Origin: Brachynemurus nebulosus
Taxonomy: Eukaryota > Arthropoda > Insecta > Neuroptera > Myrmeleontidae
Direction: 5' to 3'
Length of the DNA: 64,000 bases
Assembly (NCBI GenBank): GCA_035578155.1
Contig: JAPWDM010000006.1
Span: 14,028,305-14,092,304, forward strand
Shown here in pieces: positions 10,111-22,031 of the stretch. The position numbers and the translations under genes are program-made. The notes under the pieces were generated by a model. It was not told where the DNA came from, searched no databases, and was given only the letters and a program-made list of their open reading frames with translations. Each line of letters opens with the position of its first letter. Position 1 is the first letter of the stretch.

Positions 10111-10930
10111 ACTCGAAAAAAAAAATAATAAAAAAATAAAAATGGTTACATTACTTAGAAGGAAATATTTTTGTTTCCCTAATTCCATGCCATTTTTATT
10201 TGGAATAAATAATTTCATAATTTTCAGGAAATCCTTCGTTCACATAAATTCGCATGTTGACATCTAATTATTTTTGTCTCTTATCCAAAAATTTTCAGTA
10301 CCATAAAGTTTGAAGGGAGACTTTTCAAAAAAAAAAATTCTACTATTTACGCTTTAGCGATAAACCACTAAAAATTTTACTTTTTAATATAAAATTTACG
10401 TAATTTTATGAGGGATCCACATAATTTTTGGGAGGTTCCGTATCCATTGGACCTCCCCGCTTGTTGTGCCCCTAGCTTTACGTCTACTGAACTAGGAAAC
10501 TTTGACTTTATGCGTACGTAATAATTTCCAAATTTTGTTTATTATGGTGGTATCGCTGGGAAGCAGGAATTTTCTTTGGGGTACTATTTCTGGGATATAC
10601 TGTACAAATAAGTATATCTATCTATGTGCTTTATATGCAAGCATATATGGTGGAATGGTGGATGTGTGTATACATATATAAATATATTCTGTTCACATTT
10701 CTATTCAAAATATAAGCGAAAAAAAGAAATGTTTAAAAAAAATTTGGTCAAAATGTTATATATATTTTTGTGTAATGGTGTTCCGGGTAATACGTGTTTT
10801 GTTCCACTGGTTTACATAGGATTTCATAAAACCAAATGTTATTATTATATCCAATGTATATTATGTATATGTGTGCGTATGTGTATGTAGGTATGTATGC
10901 CTGTGTATTTATTTATATACGTCTATATCG
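10111..10930. other. AT-rich DNA, nothing recognised
   Basis: Contains a CCTCCCCGCTTGTTGTGCCCC stretch near 10453 that looks like degraded repeat and a TATGTATGTA-like simple-sequence zone near 10870-10935. No gene seen. Confidence 0.4.
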
Positions 10931-11099
10931 TATACATATCGTAAGCTGAGTATTGGTTTGTACCAAGTCAGTTTTTAAAAAAATTTTTCTAATAGTGGTT
11001 TCGACTTTCTCAATGCTCAAAACTAATAAAATAACTATCTAGAAAAAATGTTTAGAAAGTTGACGCGGTACAAATCAATACTCAGCTGACGATATGTAT
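10931..11099. repeat. Foldback MITE (~170 bp)
   Basis: The left end TACATATCGTAAGCTGAGTA continues into TTGGTTTGTACC. The right end, read inversely, is TACATATCGTCAGCTGAGTA continuing TTGATTTGTACC. About 40 bp of each arm pair. It abuts the TTAA of the next element. Confidence 0.65.
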
Positions 11100-11997
11100 T
11101 TAAGGGGAGGTTTACTCGAGAGTCCTTAAAAATTATGTATTTTTCTAGAATTTTTTTCTCAAGAATGGAAGTAAATATCAATTTCCAATTTTGTACACAT
11201 ATTTATTAAGTGTTAAACTACACAAAAAAAATTTTCAAGGAAAAATATAAAAAATTGTCCATTTTATAGATAGTGCAGTGTGACGATCCGAAAATCCAAT
11301 GCCTTGTTGGCGGACATCCTAGCGCCGGTAATAAACAACCGAAATCCAAAAACAAAAAAGATTTATAAAATATATGAAGAGTACCGGCACCTCTACCTAT
11401 AATATCAATAAATTGCTGAAAGAAAAAAAATGGCGGATGTTTGAACTTTTGATTACGATTTTTGTCTTATTTTTCGCTCTTTAAAGTAAATTTAAAAATA
11501 AAAAACATATTGAAAGTGTATCGAACTTAGGTAAAGGTGCTGAAGAATTGAATTATCTTTAAAATAAAAAATTTTAAAAAAGGATCCATCGAATAGTTTT
11601 TGAGTTATCGTGTCCACCAGTTCCAAAAATGTTGTTCCGAGATATTATAAAATACATATATAAAGAAATTTATTTTCAAATTTTTATATTTAATACTCAT
11701 TATTGCGTGAACTACGTTTTTTGAATTTTTTTTTATAGAAAGCTGTACTCGGTTAATGTGCAAGAATCTTCTTTTTAAATTATTTTCAGTAAAATCACTT
11801 TGGGAACATATTCTACACATAATTTACTATCAATTTCGGCAAAAAAAATCGATTTTTGTTATCAAATCTCAAGTAAACCTTCCCTTAAATTACTTTCAGC
11901 AAAATCACTTTGGGAACATATTCTACACATAATTAGCTACCAATTTCTGCAAAAAAAACAAATCGATTTTTTTTAACGACTCTTAAGTAAACCTCGA
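11100..11997. mobile_element. TTAA-flanked MITE, family C, copy 1
   Basis: TTAAGGGGAGGTTTACTCGA at the left end is matched inversely by TCAAGTAAACCTTCCCTTAA at 11869-11888. The last ~110 bp are then repeated in tandem (11889-11997, ACTTTCAGCAAAATCACTTT onward), ending in a degraded TAAGTAAACCTCG without TTAA. The same tandem end occurs in the second copy at 54767-55636, so the duplication predates dispersal. Inside are repeated phrases such as GACGATCCGAAAATCCAATG shared by both copies. No transposase frame. Confidence 0.75.
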
Positions 11998-12284
11998 AAA
12001 TTTCAGTTTCTATTAATAATCGATGTATGAATACATATTGAGTCCGGGTCACATCAGTACTGACGCCCACGACCATTGCCCGTAGTGACTGTAAAGTCTA
12101 ATTGTACTTCAATTTTCTGAGCAGTAAAAGTGACACGCTTAAACTTTTTGTCAAGTATCATAGTATAATATAAATTCCTTTGTAGTTTTGTAACCATTTC
12201 GGGTAATGACCAGATGGCCATTCGGGTGGTACTGGGGTTTTATATAATTATCATTCGGAAATTCATATCCTTTGTCATTTTTCA
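11998..12284. other. Short unclassified spacer
   Basis: Contains GAGTCCGGGTCACATCAG and a CCATTTCGGGTAATGACC stretch but no recognisable gene or repeat boundary. Confidence 0.4.
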
Positions 12285-13095
12285 CTTATTATTTTACACG
12301 AAAGGTTTGTAATTTTTCGAGATAGGATAGCGTAGCTCTAGTGTTTTTGAGTTAATAGTTCTTCGAATTAAATTGTTTTTAGGCAACAAATTTGTAGAAA
12401 ACAAAAAATTTATTCAGAAAAATATAAAACTCGGATGTAATACGGTAAGACCATTTAATAAATTAATAAGTTAATCGAATATTTCGTTACTATGGTTCTG
12501 AAATCAGTTAAATTTATCACTTATTATTACACAAGAGGTTTGTATTTTTTCGAATAAATTTAGGTTTGTCTAACGAAAATTTGTTGCCTAGCAATTTAAA
12601 GAGAAGAACTATCAACTAACAAAAACGCGACAGTGTAGCTGAAGCGTTTTTGGGTTGACAGTTCTTCTCGTTAAATTGCTTTTAGGCAAGAAATTTGAGT
12701 TGTAGAAAACATAAATTTATTCAGAAAAAATATAAAATTCAAATGTAATACGGTAAGATAATTTAACGAATAAAATAAATTAGTATAATTCATATTATTA
12801 TTTAATACATTGTTACTATGGTTCTGAAATCAGTTAAATTTACCAATAGGAATTTTTGTTTCGTTTCTATCGTGTTTACCTAAAGTGAAATGACCAATTA
12901 AATGTTTTGTATTATTTTTTTCGCTGTAAAAATTTTTTCTAACTTTTTTTCCATGGTAAAAATGAAAAAACTACAATATTCTTATGGGACTTGATACACA
13001 TGAGTAAAAATTATCAGTAAAAATTTTTATTTCATTTTTATCATGTTTACCTACAATGAAATGGTCAACGAAATGTTTTGTAGCTAAATTTATTT
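12285..13095 (+). repeat. Hairpin repeat family D, one partial and one fuller copy in tandem
   Basis: The second copy (about 12530-13090) starts TTATTACACAAGAGGTTTGT. Its central hairpin reads AGCAATTTAAAGAGAAGAAC / GTTCTTCTCGTTAAATTGCT around a short AACAAAAACGCGACAG loop region. It ends in a segment containing GTTACTATGGTTCTGAAATC and TTTACC. A diverged partial copy (12285-12530) precedes it. Other copies are at 35438-35785 (inverse) and 57588-58035, with a 60-bp fragment at 56400. No coding content. Confidence 0.7.
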
Positions 13096-13499
13096 CAATG
13101 AAATTTTCGTATAGAATTAGCACTTAAGGCCTATAAAATCATCACTTTTGCTTTCATCAGATTGTTTTGCATAAATGATACCCGGCAGAATCTCCAGAAA
13201 AACGAGAATCTTTTTTTTACAAACCGAGAAAATAAGCTAGTTAATAAATAGAAAATAATCTAGTTAATAATAATAAATGTAGTTATTCAATTTTAGAAAC
13301 TAAATTATGTTCAACCTATAAAAAAATAACTTCACTAACTTTGCATTCCTGTACATTATATTCGCATATATACGCTATATACGTTAACAATGGACTAACT
13401 ATAATATTCTTTTATGTCCGGTTGATATTTCAGGGTCCATTGAACAATGACATATTTCAGTTCTCTGAAACAACCAGACCAACATATACAACTTTTTCC

Positions 13500-13690
13500 A
13501 CGAACAGACACACAAAAGGGGAAAAAAGTGATGAAGAATTGAGGAAGAGATTGCCTGTCGTCCGTGTTAGGTTGCCCGCCTGCCTGACATGCTTGTGTAC
13601 TTGTCCGGGGCGCGCGATGCGATGTCGGGAGTTGAGTGCGGACTTGTCCGGGGTGATTGTCGTGTCGCGGGCAATCGTGTGTTGAAGTTG
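13500..13690. other. Isolated GC- and CpG-rich patch
   Basis: The stretch around 13555-13685 is rich in CpG (CCGGGGCGCGCGATGCGATG) and holds two copies of ACTTGTCCGGGG. It stands out sharply from its surroundings. Open frames cross it on both strands, as expected from GC richness alone. It could be a promoter-proximal island, a first exon or a fragment of other origin; no splice or motif evidence decides. Confidence 0.35.
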
Positions 13691-13957
13691 AAACGCACAG
13701 AATAAATGATACCGTTAACCTTGTCACATTTTAAAATAAATATAAACAAATTATAATGTTTTATATCGTACACAGGATGCTTAAAAATAATAAATAAAGT
13801 ATATCAACTAGGGATGTTACGGATATGAGATTTCGGATATGGATACGGTTTAGGATGTTTAAAAACACTTTTTTCGGTTTCGGTTGCGGTTACGTAAGAA
13901 TTTCGGATGCGTTACGGTTACGGATCATTTTTTTTTTTTTTTTGTGAATTTTTTTTC

Positions 13958-14602
13958 ACTCTCAAAACGATTTCTTTAAGCAGAGATTTAAATTTGATTT
14001 ATTTAATTTTGATTCAAAGAAACATTTTGTTGAATTAAGGAAAATATTTTTTTGATACAAAAAATATTTTGTTTGGTACAGTTTCTTCACTCTCAAAACG
14101 ATTTCTTTATTCAGAGATTTAAATTTGATTTATTTAAATTTTTTTTTCTTTGATTCAAAGAAACATTTTGTTGAATTAAGGAAAATATTTTTTTGATACA
14201 AAAAATATTTCTTTGGTACAGTTTCTTCACTCTCAAAACGATTTCTTTGTTTGGAGATTTAAATTTGATTTTTTAAAATTTTTTTTTCCTTGATTCAGAG
14301 AAACATTTTGTTGAATTAAAAAAATATTTTTTTGATACAAAAAATATTTCTCTGAATCAAAGAAAATATTTTTTTGTACAAAAAAATATTTCTTTAAATC
14401 AAAGAAAATATTTTTTTTTACAAAAAATATTTCTTTGAATCAAGAAAAATGTTTTTTAATATAAAAAAAATATTTGTTTGAATTAAAGAAAATATTTTTT
14501 TAGTATCTAGTCAAAGAAATATTTCTGTGAACAAAAAAATTATTTTTTTTGATTCAAAGAAAAAAAAACTTTATTCTTTGAATAAAGAAATTGTTTTAAG
14601 AG
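13958..14602. repeat. Tandem array (~135-bp period) with inverted ends
   Basis: CACTCTCAAAACGATTTCTT recurs at 13958, 14088 and 14228. Each unit contains TTTGATTCAAAGAAAC or a close variant and GATACAAAAAATATTT. The right edge, AAGAAATTGTTTTAAGAGTG, is the inverse of the left edge, so the whole array is bounded by inverted repeats. The TTTGATTCAAAGAAA core is shared with the array at 27280-28170. Confidence 0.75.
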
Positions 14603-14821
14603 TGTTTAAATTAAAACAATTAAACGGGCTGTCCCTGACCCTTATTATTATCAAAAAAATCGCTCATAGAAAAGTCTGAAAAGATTCATGAACATTAAGA
14701 GTGAGGTGTAGATTGAACAAAAATTATCAGAGCCGAGTTTTCTTACGCAATTTTCTTGATACACAAAAAGAAAACTTGATGGCTGGTTTTGTTTTGATCA
14801 AAATGTTGTTCGTCAATAATT

Positions 14822-14825
<4 letters not shown>

Positions 14826-14901
<76 letters not shown>
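14826..14901. repeat. (TA)n microsatellite
   Basis: An uninterrupted TA dinucleotide run of about 38 units, located in the interior of the truncated hAT-type MITE. It creates a spurious open frame of alternating Ile and Tyr. Confidence 0.95.
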
Positions 14902-14903
<2 letters not shown>

Positions 14904-15200
14904 AAAAATAGATTAAAATTTCTGCACCTGTTTATTATTTTTATATTTGCATAATTTTGTTAGCGTATCTATGAAAATAATCGATTTAAAATATTCAAAG
15001 AAATTAACACAGTTAATATTTTAAATAATTTGTTGACTTAAAATTATTGCAAAAAAAAAAACGGGGGTATATGCGCAAACATTTAAAAAAAATCGGAGAA
15101 TTGATTGATTTTTTATAGCCAAAAATAGGTGGAGCCATACTTCTGGATAACTACTTCGCTTTCGGGTACGCTTTCGGTTTCGGATATTCGGTAGTTTCCT

Positions 15201-16570
15201 TTTATTGTACTGCCATGTCGTCTAAAAAGGACGACAATTATTGATTACTGCCTATATAATGGTACCTATTATATAAACAGCTTATATTATATTATATCAG
15301 TGCTATATATATTTACATTCATAATACATAAATGGCCTTAGTTTTTGAACGTGTTCCCGGTAATAACGTATGTTGTCCTGTTCCTTTACATTATACGTGT
15401 ACAATAAAATGTAAGGACCTTTTTTTATTTTGTCGAATATGGCTGGTGGTTGACTGGGGCGGCGTAAAGAAAAAAACAACAGAGAAATAAGAAGAAAAGT
15501 ACGACGGCACGAATGAAAATATAAAATTTAACGATTATTTGTTACAAAAATTCAATTTCTGGTTTTGCTGTTTTGAAAAGAATTCATATATAAATATTAT
15601 ATTATAGGGTTATTATTATTGCAGTGTTGCCACGTTTTTTGTTTGCGTTTGTGTGATTCGATTTTGTTTTACAGATCATTTATCTTAGACGCCATGTAAT
15701 ATATGCATAATGTAGAAATATATTATACATATGTAATTTCATCAAATAGTATGCCGGTAGTTTTTTTTTAAAGAAAGGAGGGTGTAAATTGTGCTTCTGT
15801 GCCTTGTAAATTTCACAAGTAAAAGTAATCTGTTTCGTAAATCTAGAGAAGTTCGAAAAAACGATATATAAAAGTCATTAGATAGAAAAAATGTTGACAA
15901 CATAGTTTAAAACTTTTCCGCCCCGGTTTTTTTTTTTTGTAATCGTTGTAGGGGAGGGGCCGGATGTCAGTAAGTGATAAAGGATTAATATATAAGCATT
16001 TATGAATAATAACAAAGAAAAACCTAATGAAAAAGACCAACGGTTATAAAGGTTCGAGGGTTATAAAGAATCAAAATTTATTCTGCGATTTTAGGTGCGG
16101 ATGCGATTTGCGATTTCTGGTCCCCTCAGGGCAGAAAGTTTATATTTCAGGTCATTCTTACTTACTGTAATACCATTTAAAAGAAAATTAAGCTTTGATA
16201 AGGAAGCTAAGAAAGAAAAATTTTGCCCTTTAAAATAATTCTGACCTTTTGTTGTACCTTTTATCTAAGCTTTATCAATTTTCATAAACAAGAGCTAGAA
16301 AAAATAAAAAAAATAAAAATTTTTCGTTTTTCGAAATTTTTGGAAAGAAAATGAAAAAATGTGGGTTTATGTTAGGGAGAAGGTGGTTAGATTTATGCGT
16401 CTAATTTAACTGAAACTGTATCTCTTCGAAATTTTATTCAGACATTATTGTGAGAGGGTTCAAAAAGCATTCAAAATTCAAATGCTTTTAAAACATTCAG
16501 TATGGATATATATATGGAAAGGCTTCAAAATGTTGCAATTAAATATCCTATTGAAATATGAATATGATTA
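15201..16570. other. AT-rich DNA, nothing recognised
   Basis: No inverted repeat ends, tRNA boxes or exon-like frames were seen. A TTATTATATTATATCA zone near 15280 is simple sequence. Confidence 0.4.
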
Positions 16571-16572
16571 CT

Positions 16573-16900
16573 CTAGAGCAGGCCGTCTTAAACTTTTTTC
16601 ATTCACGACCTCAAATAAAGATATATAAATGGACGGCGTTATGCAATATAACAGATTAAGCGTCAAATTGATTCAGGTAAATAACGGTACATCTTTTTTT
16701 CAATGGCAAAGAAGACGTACCGTTATTTACCTTAATGTATTTGGCGTTTAATCTGTTATTACATAACGTCGTCCAAATATTTTGTGATGATTTATTGACT
16801 AGGTAACAATATATATTATATACATATGAAAAAAATATTTCGCTAAACGACCCCGAATGGGCTCGCGACCCATACATAGTTTAAGAAGCTTAAGTTTAGT
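16573..16900. mobile_element. Possible hAT-type MITE containing a hairpin
   Basis: The outer sequences AGAGCAGGCCGTCTTAAACT with TTCACGACCTC and, inversely, TTCTTAAACTATGTATGGGTCGCGAGC resemble the inverted ends of common hAT MITEs (CAGRG...AAACTTT...CGACCC). The target duplication is not clear. Inside, 16628-16778 is a strong hairpin: TTATGCAATATAACAGATTA and GGTAAATAACGGTAC pair with the inverse strand. Confidence 0.5.
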
Positions 16901-17239
16901 GTCATTTAATAGACGAATCAGTGAAACACTATAAGGAACTGATTTTGTATAGAATTTCAAAATATTTGATTTAAGTCAGATAATTAGGTTTTTGAAGAAA
17001 AATTTTTTTTGTCATAAATGGAAAAATATGTATGTTTTATAAGAAAACTCTTTTTATTTTTTTTTTTTTTAAACGTAATAATTAAGAAATTATATTAAAT
17101 TAAAAATAAATTTTCAAACTTAGAACCGATAACGGGCCGATAGTTCACGAGCGCTTATGTGACGTAATAAAGGTTATATGGCCTGAACATAGCTAGATTA
17201 GTGTCTTTTTATTTTCAAATAGATTATAGACCAAGACCT

Positions 17240-17439
17240 ACTGGCCGATTTGCGATGGTCATTTCAACACGCGTTAAATTAAGAAGATAGAATCTTGGAT
17301 AGTCACTCTACACAGAAATTCGGCCGGGTTGAGTCGAATAGGCTTGCCAGAACTGAATTTTTATGTAGAGTAAGTAGTATCCAAGATCCTATCTTCTCAA
17401 TTTAACGCGTGTTGCAATGACTATTGCAAATCGGCCAGC
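17240..17439. repeat. Foldback element (~200 bp)
   Basis: CTGGCCGATTTGCGATGGTC at the left pairs with CTGGCCGATTTGCAATAGTC read inversely from the right. The pairing continues through CAACACGCGTTAAATT and AGAAGATAG/ATCTTGGATA on both arms, about 85 bp per arm. No coding content. Confidence 0.75.
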
Positions 17440-19420
17440 AGCTCTCCTACTATTATTGTTGCTATGAAATTATTTTTACTATGAAATTATTGTTGCTCTG
17501 AAATTTTTGTTTCTATCCAAATTATTGCTTGCTATAAACTTCACTGTCGAAATATCGAAACTAAAGAAATATCGAGCTTGTTTTGTACCACTTTGTGATA
17601 ACAATACAAAAATAAACCGGAAAAAATGTCTCTCAAGATTTTGAACGTTGAAATCAATGAAACAACAATCAATAATTTTGCCTACTAAATTTTAATAATT
17701 TTGACACTTTTGACATATTACCTTTATGACGTCACAGACATCGCGATCTTTTGTAGTGCTGTTTTTAACCAAATGATATTTTTTAAAATTTTTCAAGTTT
17801 TAATTAATTTATTATTTATTATCAGGTATCGGATTTCTTTTGGATCAGACAGTTTCTTCTTTAGCATGTGCAAGTATACATATTGCACTCAATGTGACTA
17901 AAAGTTCAAAATATTTTCATAAAAACAACGTACACAAGTTACATACATACACATACATATGTGTATTAAAATATTATTTATACGTATTTTATGTAAACAT
18001 CCTTTTTTTTCTTTTATTTATTACCTGCACAATTGAAAAGTGTCACTGTAATTTTAATTGACTATCAAAAGTATTTTTGTTTATATTATGTATGTGATTT
18101 ATGTGATATGTCATTTAAATTAAATAAATTCATCTTTTTTTATTGTTTTCAATTTTGAGAGATAGAAGTATAGTTGCTTGTTAAAAATTTGTTTTTCAAT
18201 AATAAAAAATCTTAGTAAATACGTACGTCTTAGCTATTATAGTGGACCGTCTAAATATTCAACAACTTTTCAATATATTTTACAAAAATTTTTTCCGATT
18301 TTTTGAATTTTCTTCATTTCGTCAAATAAAAAATGCTGTTAGTATTCTAAATGGTGAAAAATGTAATTTTTGACCAATTATATTCATTCTAATGTGCATA
18401 ATTTCATTTGAAATAAGTACGGTTCTGACCTGTCCGAAGAAACCCGGTACCTATTTATTATATATCATTTTTAAAAAATTTTTCGTATCGATTATCAATA
18501 ATTTATGATGTAGAATTGAACTAAAATAAAAAAAATGATATTTATTTTTTATTCAAAAACCCAATTGGAAATTGTTTAAAAAAACAAAAACTGGGCTATT
18601 ATAAATTTTTTATTTGTAGCAAAAAGTGCCACACCGCAGATAACTAAATAAATAGAAGAGCTGGGAATTTACATTTAATTGCAAAACAAATAAATATAAA
18701 TTATTTTTATAAATAATATTAAACAACATTTTTTTCCGGCAAATATGCATGCACCCATATGCACTCGAATGCTTGACCTTTTAAGAATAAAAAAAAAATT
18801 ACAAGCTTTATCGCAAAAGTATACAAAAAAAATATAACAAATACTGAAACAAGAAAAGTCAATGGTTTAATCATTGGTAGATATTGTACATAATATGTAT
18901 GTATCTCCTCGGGCCCGCCAGTTGTTATAAAATGGCCTATTTAAAATTGTGGCCGGGCGATATATAGTAATGCAATAAATTTACAAAACATTAAGAACAA
19001 AATAACGGTATTTTAGTGGTTAGTGACTTTAATAATGGTCACGAAATAAATATTTATAGGGAATAATCCCATTGTGGTTTTATATGAAACGTTAATAGTT
19101 ATAATAAAATTCGATAAAGGCAAACAAATAATTTCGTACGAAGACACAATACGATAACAAAATTATTCGTTTTCCGGGGAAAAATTTCAAAAAATATTTC
19201 TTGATGTTTAAATAAAAATTTTGAGGATACCGCTGGAAACATGTAATATAAAAGGGATTGTAAGTATTTTTTTACAATTCCGGGACTAAAATACATTCTA
19301 GTCCCTCATAATGGTGAGTAAACATTAGTCCCACGGGACTAAAAATGCTTTTGCTCCCTATTTTAAGCCAGCCAGTAAGCAGATCTTATTTAAAGTAATG
19401 AACCAATTCAAACTTGTAGA
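17440..19420. other. AT-rich DNA, no gene or repeat boundary seen
   Basis: About 2 kb without recognisable element ends. Overlapping short open frames at 17.7-18.06 kb are Tyr/Phe/Ile-rich, as expected from AT-rich non-coding DNA. A GGGCCCGCCAG stretch near 18911 is the only GC-rich spot. Confidence 0.4.
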
Positions 19421-19421
19421 T

Positions 19422-19880
19422 ATACCATGTGAGTTTTTTGAGAGTTGCCATTTCTATTGCAACCAAATTCTTATGATAGAAATGGTAATGGATAAGGTTC
19501 TCTTCTTGGATGTAATGGAAATGTAACCAAGAAAAACATTATCGGTTGAAGTAGCCTCAAGTACATATGCATATTTTTACCGCCTAACTGATAAATTAAA
19601 AAAAAATTAAAAAATTAAACTTGGGTAAAAAAATTTTTTTTGTTCATTTATGTTGTTAATTAATGAATTAGATAAGTTTTTCGAAAAATTAATATATAGT
19701 CTCATTTAAAAATCTATAAGTTTGTATCATAGCTCGAAAACCATAAGAGCTATAAAGCTCCTGACTATAGCAATCGGTTGCCCCCGTCGATATCTACAAT
19801 TCTTATTTGAACAATTTTTCGATTAAATCAACGGTTTGCCTGTAATAAAAATGGCAACTCTCAAAAAACTCACACAGTAT
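19422..19880. mobile_element. TA-flanked MITE with ~40-bp inverted ends
   Basis: The left end reads ATACCATGTGAGTTTTTTGA then GAGTTGCCATTTCTAT. The right end inversely reads ATACTGTGTGAGTTTTTTGA then GAGTTGCCATTTTTAT. TA dinucleotides border both ends, consistent with Tc1/mariner-type insertion. No transposase frame. Confidence 0.7.
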
Positions 19881-20633
19881 AAAGTGAAAGATTATATTGT
19901 ACTATCCAATTTGATTGATTTATTTACAGTATATTTGATGTAATCTTATGTTTCACACAATTAAATGACATTTCACACAATCAAAATTTTAAAATTGTAC
20001 CTCTAGAAATTAAAAACTATTTTTTCTTAATTAATATTTTAATTAAGATGATCAACACCTATAGCATGTGCCTACATTCAAAATTTCATGTTCATGGCCA
20101 GAAAGATCTAAGAATTATGGGGGTGTAAGGGACGGGCGGATAGACAGACAGACAGATGAATTTGATTAAGCTCTAAGGCTTCCGAGATGCTTCTTCAGAA
20201 TCAAAAAAAGAAAACTAGAGTTAAATATTCCCTTAATCTTAGAAACTTTTAAGATACATTTTCAATTTCAATCCTTAAGTTTCATATCGGAAAACAGTAG
20301 GTAACTTCAAAGTTCCGAAAATCACGAAATTTTAGTGTAAAAATTAAAAGTTTGTACCCTTAAAAAACACTTCTTTGAAGGCTAATTCAAATTTCGTATA
20401 CAGAATTTCTGTCCCCACTAGGTTTGCCTGGCCAGCAGAAGGAGAGCTGTAAGCGTGTCAGACTCTCCAAAAAAAACACGGAAGTACATAAAATTTTGGC
20501 GTAAAAAGGTGAGCGAGGTGAGGAGGTGAACATTGATACTTCCAAAAGGCGCCTCCTAGGCAATAACTGAATTCATATTCAAAATTTCAGCTGTGTACAC
20601 TTACTTGGTGGGCTCGTCGGGCTGTTAGACACT
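19881..20633. other. Unclassified; contains a GACAGACAGACAG motif
   Basis: GGATAGACAGACAGACAGAT near 20139 is followed by a GCTCTAAGGCTTCCGAGATG stretch, a style of sequence common at the edges of insect dispersed repeats. No boundary or gene could be assigned. Confidence 0.3.
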
Positions 20634-20642
20634 CTGAAAAAC

Positions 20643-21151
20643 TAGTGATGAGCAAAATTAGTCTTGGTCTTGCAGTCTTGTCTTGGTCTTGCATTTTTTG
20701 CAAGACCAAGACCAAGACCAAGACTATGTATACCAAGAGCAAGACCAAGACCAAGACCAAGATTATGTATACTAAGAGCAAGACCAAGACCAAGACTATA
20801 AGTATGGCTGCAAGACCAATACTAAGACTCAAGTGAGCACGACCAAGACAAAAGCAAGAAAAAGCAAGACTCTTACTAAACTATTTAAATAGTTTGAAAG
20901 TATAATTAATACCGTAAAGAGAGAAAATTTTGATTTTAGTAGGAAAAAATTCGGTAATAAAAAAATGCAAGAAAGTGCAAGATTTTTTAACAATACCAAG
21001 ACCAAGACCAAGACTGCATTTTGCAAGACCAAGACCAAGACCAAGACTCAAACTGCTCTAGCAAGACCAAGACCAAGATTCTTAATGCAAGAACAAGACC
21101 AAGACCAAGACTTGGCCGTCTTGGTCTTGGTCTTGCATTTGCTCATCACTA
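20643..21151. mobile_element. hAT-type MITE built from an iterated CAAGAC-type hexamer
   Basis: Inverted ends TAGTGATGAGCAAA and TTTGCTCATCACTA enclose 509 bp. CTGAAAAAC occurs directly outside both ends (20634-20642 and 21152-21160), a duplication of 8-9 bp as expected for hAT insertion. Most of the interior is GACCAA/CCAAGA hexamer repeats near both ends, in CTTGGT orientation at the extreme left and right. A non-repetitive AT-rich core lies at about 20855-20985. The Lys-Thr and Leu-Val open frames here are translation of the hexamer and not genes. Confidence 0.82.
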
Positions 21152-21160
21152 CTGAAAAAC

Positions 21161-21806
21161 ACGAAAAAACTTTCTAGGGTTAGATTAAAAACCGATGACA
21201 GGCCGAATCTTGCTCCCGTGCTCTTCTTTACCGATGTCTGATTTCAATTGGATTCAATTGAATAACATGATTATAACGTTTACGAAAATTTTCAACATCT
21301 CCGTGTACTTTAAACTGCCTACAATAACTTACAGGAATAATAACAGCTAGCCTGGTATAAATATGGTCTCAAATATTTATTTTTCGTTAGTAGAGTAAGG
21401 AAGTAAGTGTATACACACAAAATTGGCTCGTTTACACAAAAAAAAAAAACAGAAAATCGGTAAGAAATAAAGAAAAAAAACCGCAAAGCTTATTTGCGAA
21501 AAATTTAATGCGCGATGCTTTTTACATAAAAAAGAATTTAATTTTAAATTAATATAAAATGTACACAGGCTACTTAATTAACGACGTGCTTTTTGTCCTT
21601 CCTTTTCCGGTCTGGTTTCTATGTTCGCTTTCATCATGAATAGGAATATTTTTCGACTGTTTATGTGTTTGTGAGTCTATGCGTCTGTGTACGTCTATAT
21701 GGAAACGTTATTCTTTTATTTTAAATGAATAATCAAAGGAAGCTATTCAGTGAGTTATTGACTTCTGAGTAATTTCTCGAAAGTTCAGTAGCCTCAGTTA
21801 AAGTTA
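21161..21806. other. AT-rich spacer
   Basis: Contains no recognised gene or repeat boundary. Confidence 0.4.
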
Positions 21807-22031
21807 TACAGGGTGCAGAGTATATAAATCGCGTTACGAAAACAGTGGGTAGATCTCACCCGTTTAATTAATATTTACCAATAAATTTGAACCAAAACAG
21901 TTTTTTAACAGAAAAAATTTGATACTAAATATGGGTCAAAAAAGGGGCCCTTAAAATTTTTTTTTTATCCGGCGCTGACCATTTCATCTTTGTAAGATAA
22001 ATTTTCTGTTTTTAAAAAAACATCTTGAAAA

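Larger units (their letters stand above)
13809..15200 (+). mobile_element. hAT-type MITE with expanded interior, right end truncated
   Basis: It starts TAGGGATGTTACGGATATGA followed by several GGATACGG/TTTCGG repeats, exactly like the intact element at 29499-29892. The right part (15150-15200) again has TTTCGG repeats and TCGGATATTCGGTAGTTTCC but lacks the final terminal ~30 bp present in the intact copy. About 1 kb of foreign sequence between the two ends includes a tandem array and a TA microsatellite. Confidence 0.65.

Noticed and set aside
13341..13773. Frames across the CpG-rich patch
   Set aside because: Three frames on both strands are open simply because GC-rich DNA has few stops; none has a recognisable domain.
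14701..14916. Open frame ending in a long Ile-Tyr repeat
   Set aside because: It is the TA microsatellite read in frame.
20587..21177. Open frames rich in Leu/Val or Lys/Thr
   Set aside because: They are translations of the CAAGAC/GTCTTG hexamer inside a hAT MITE.
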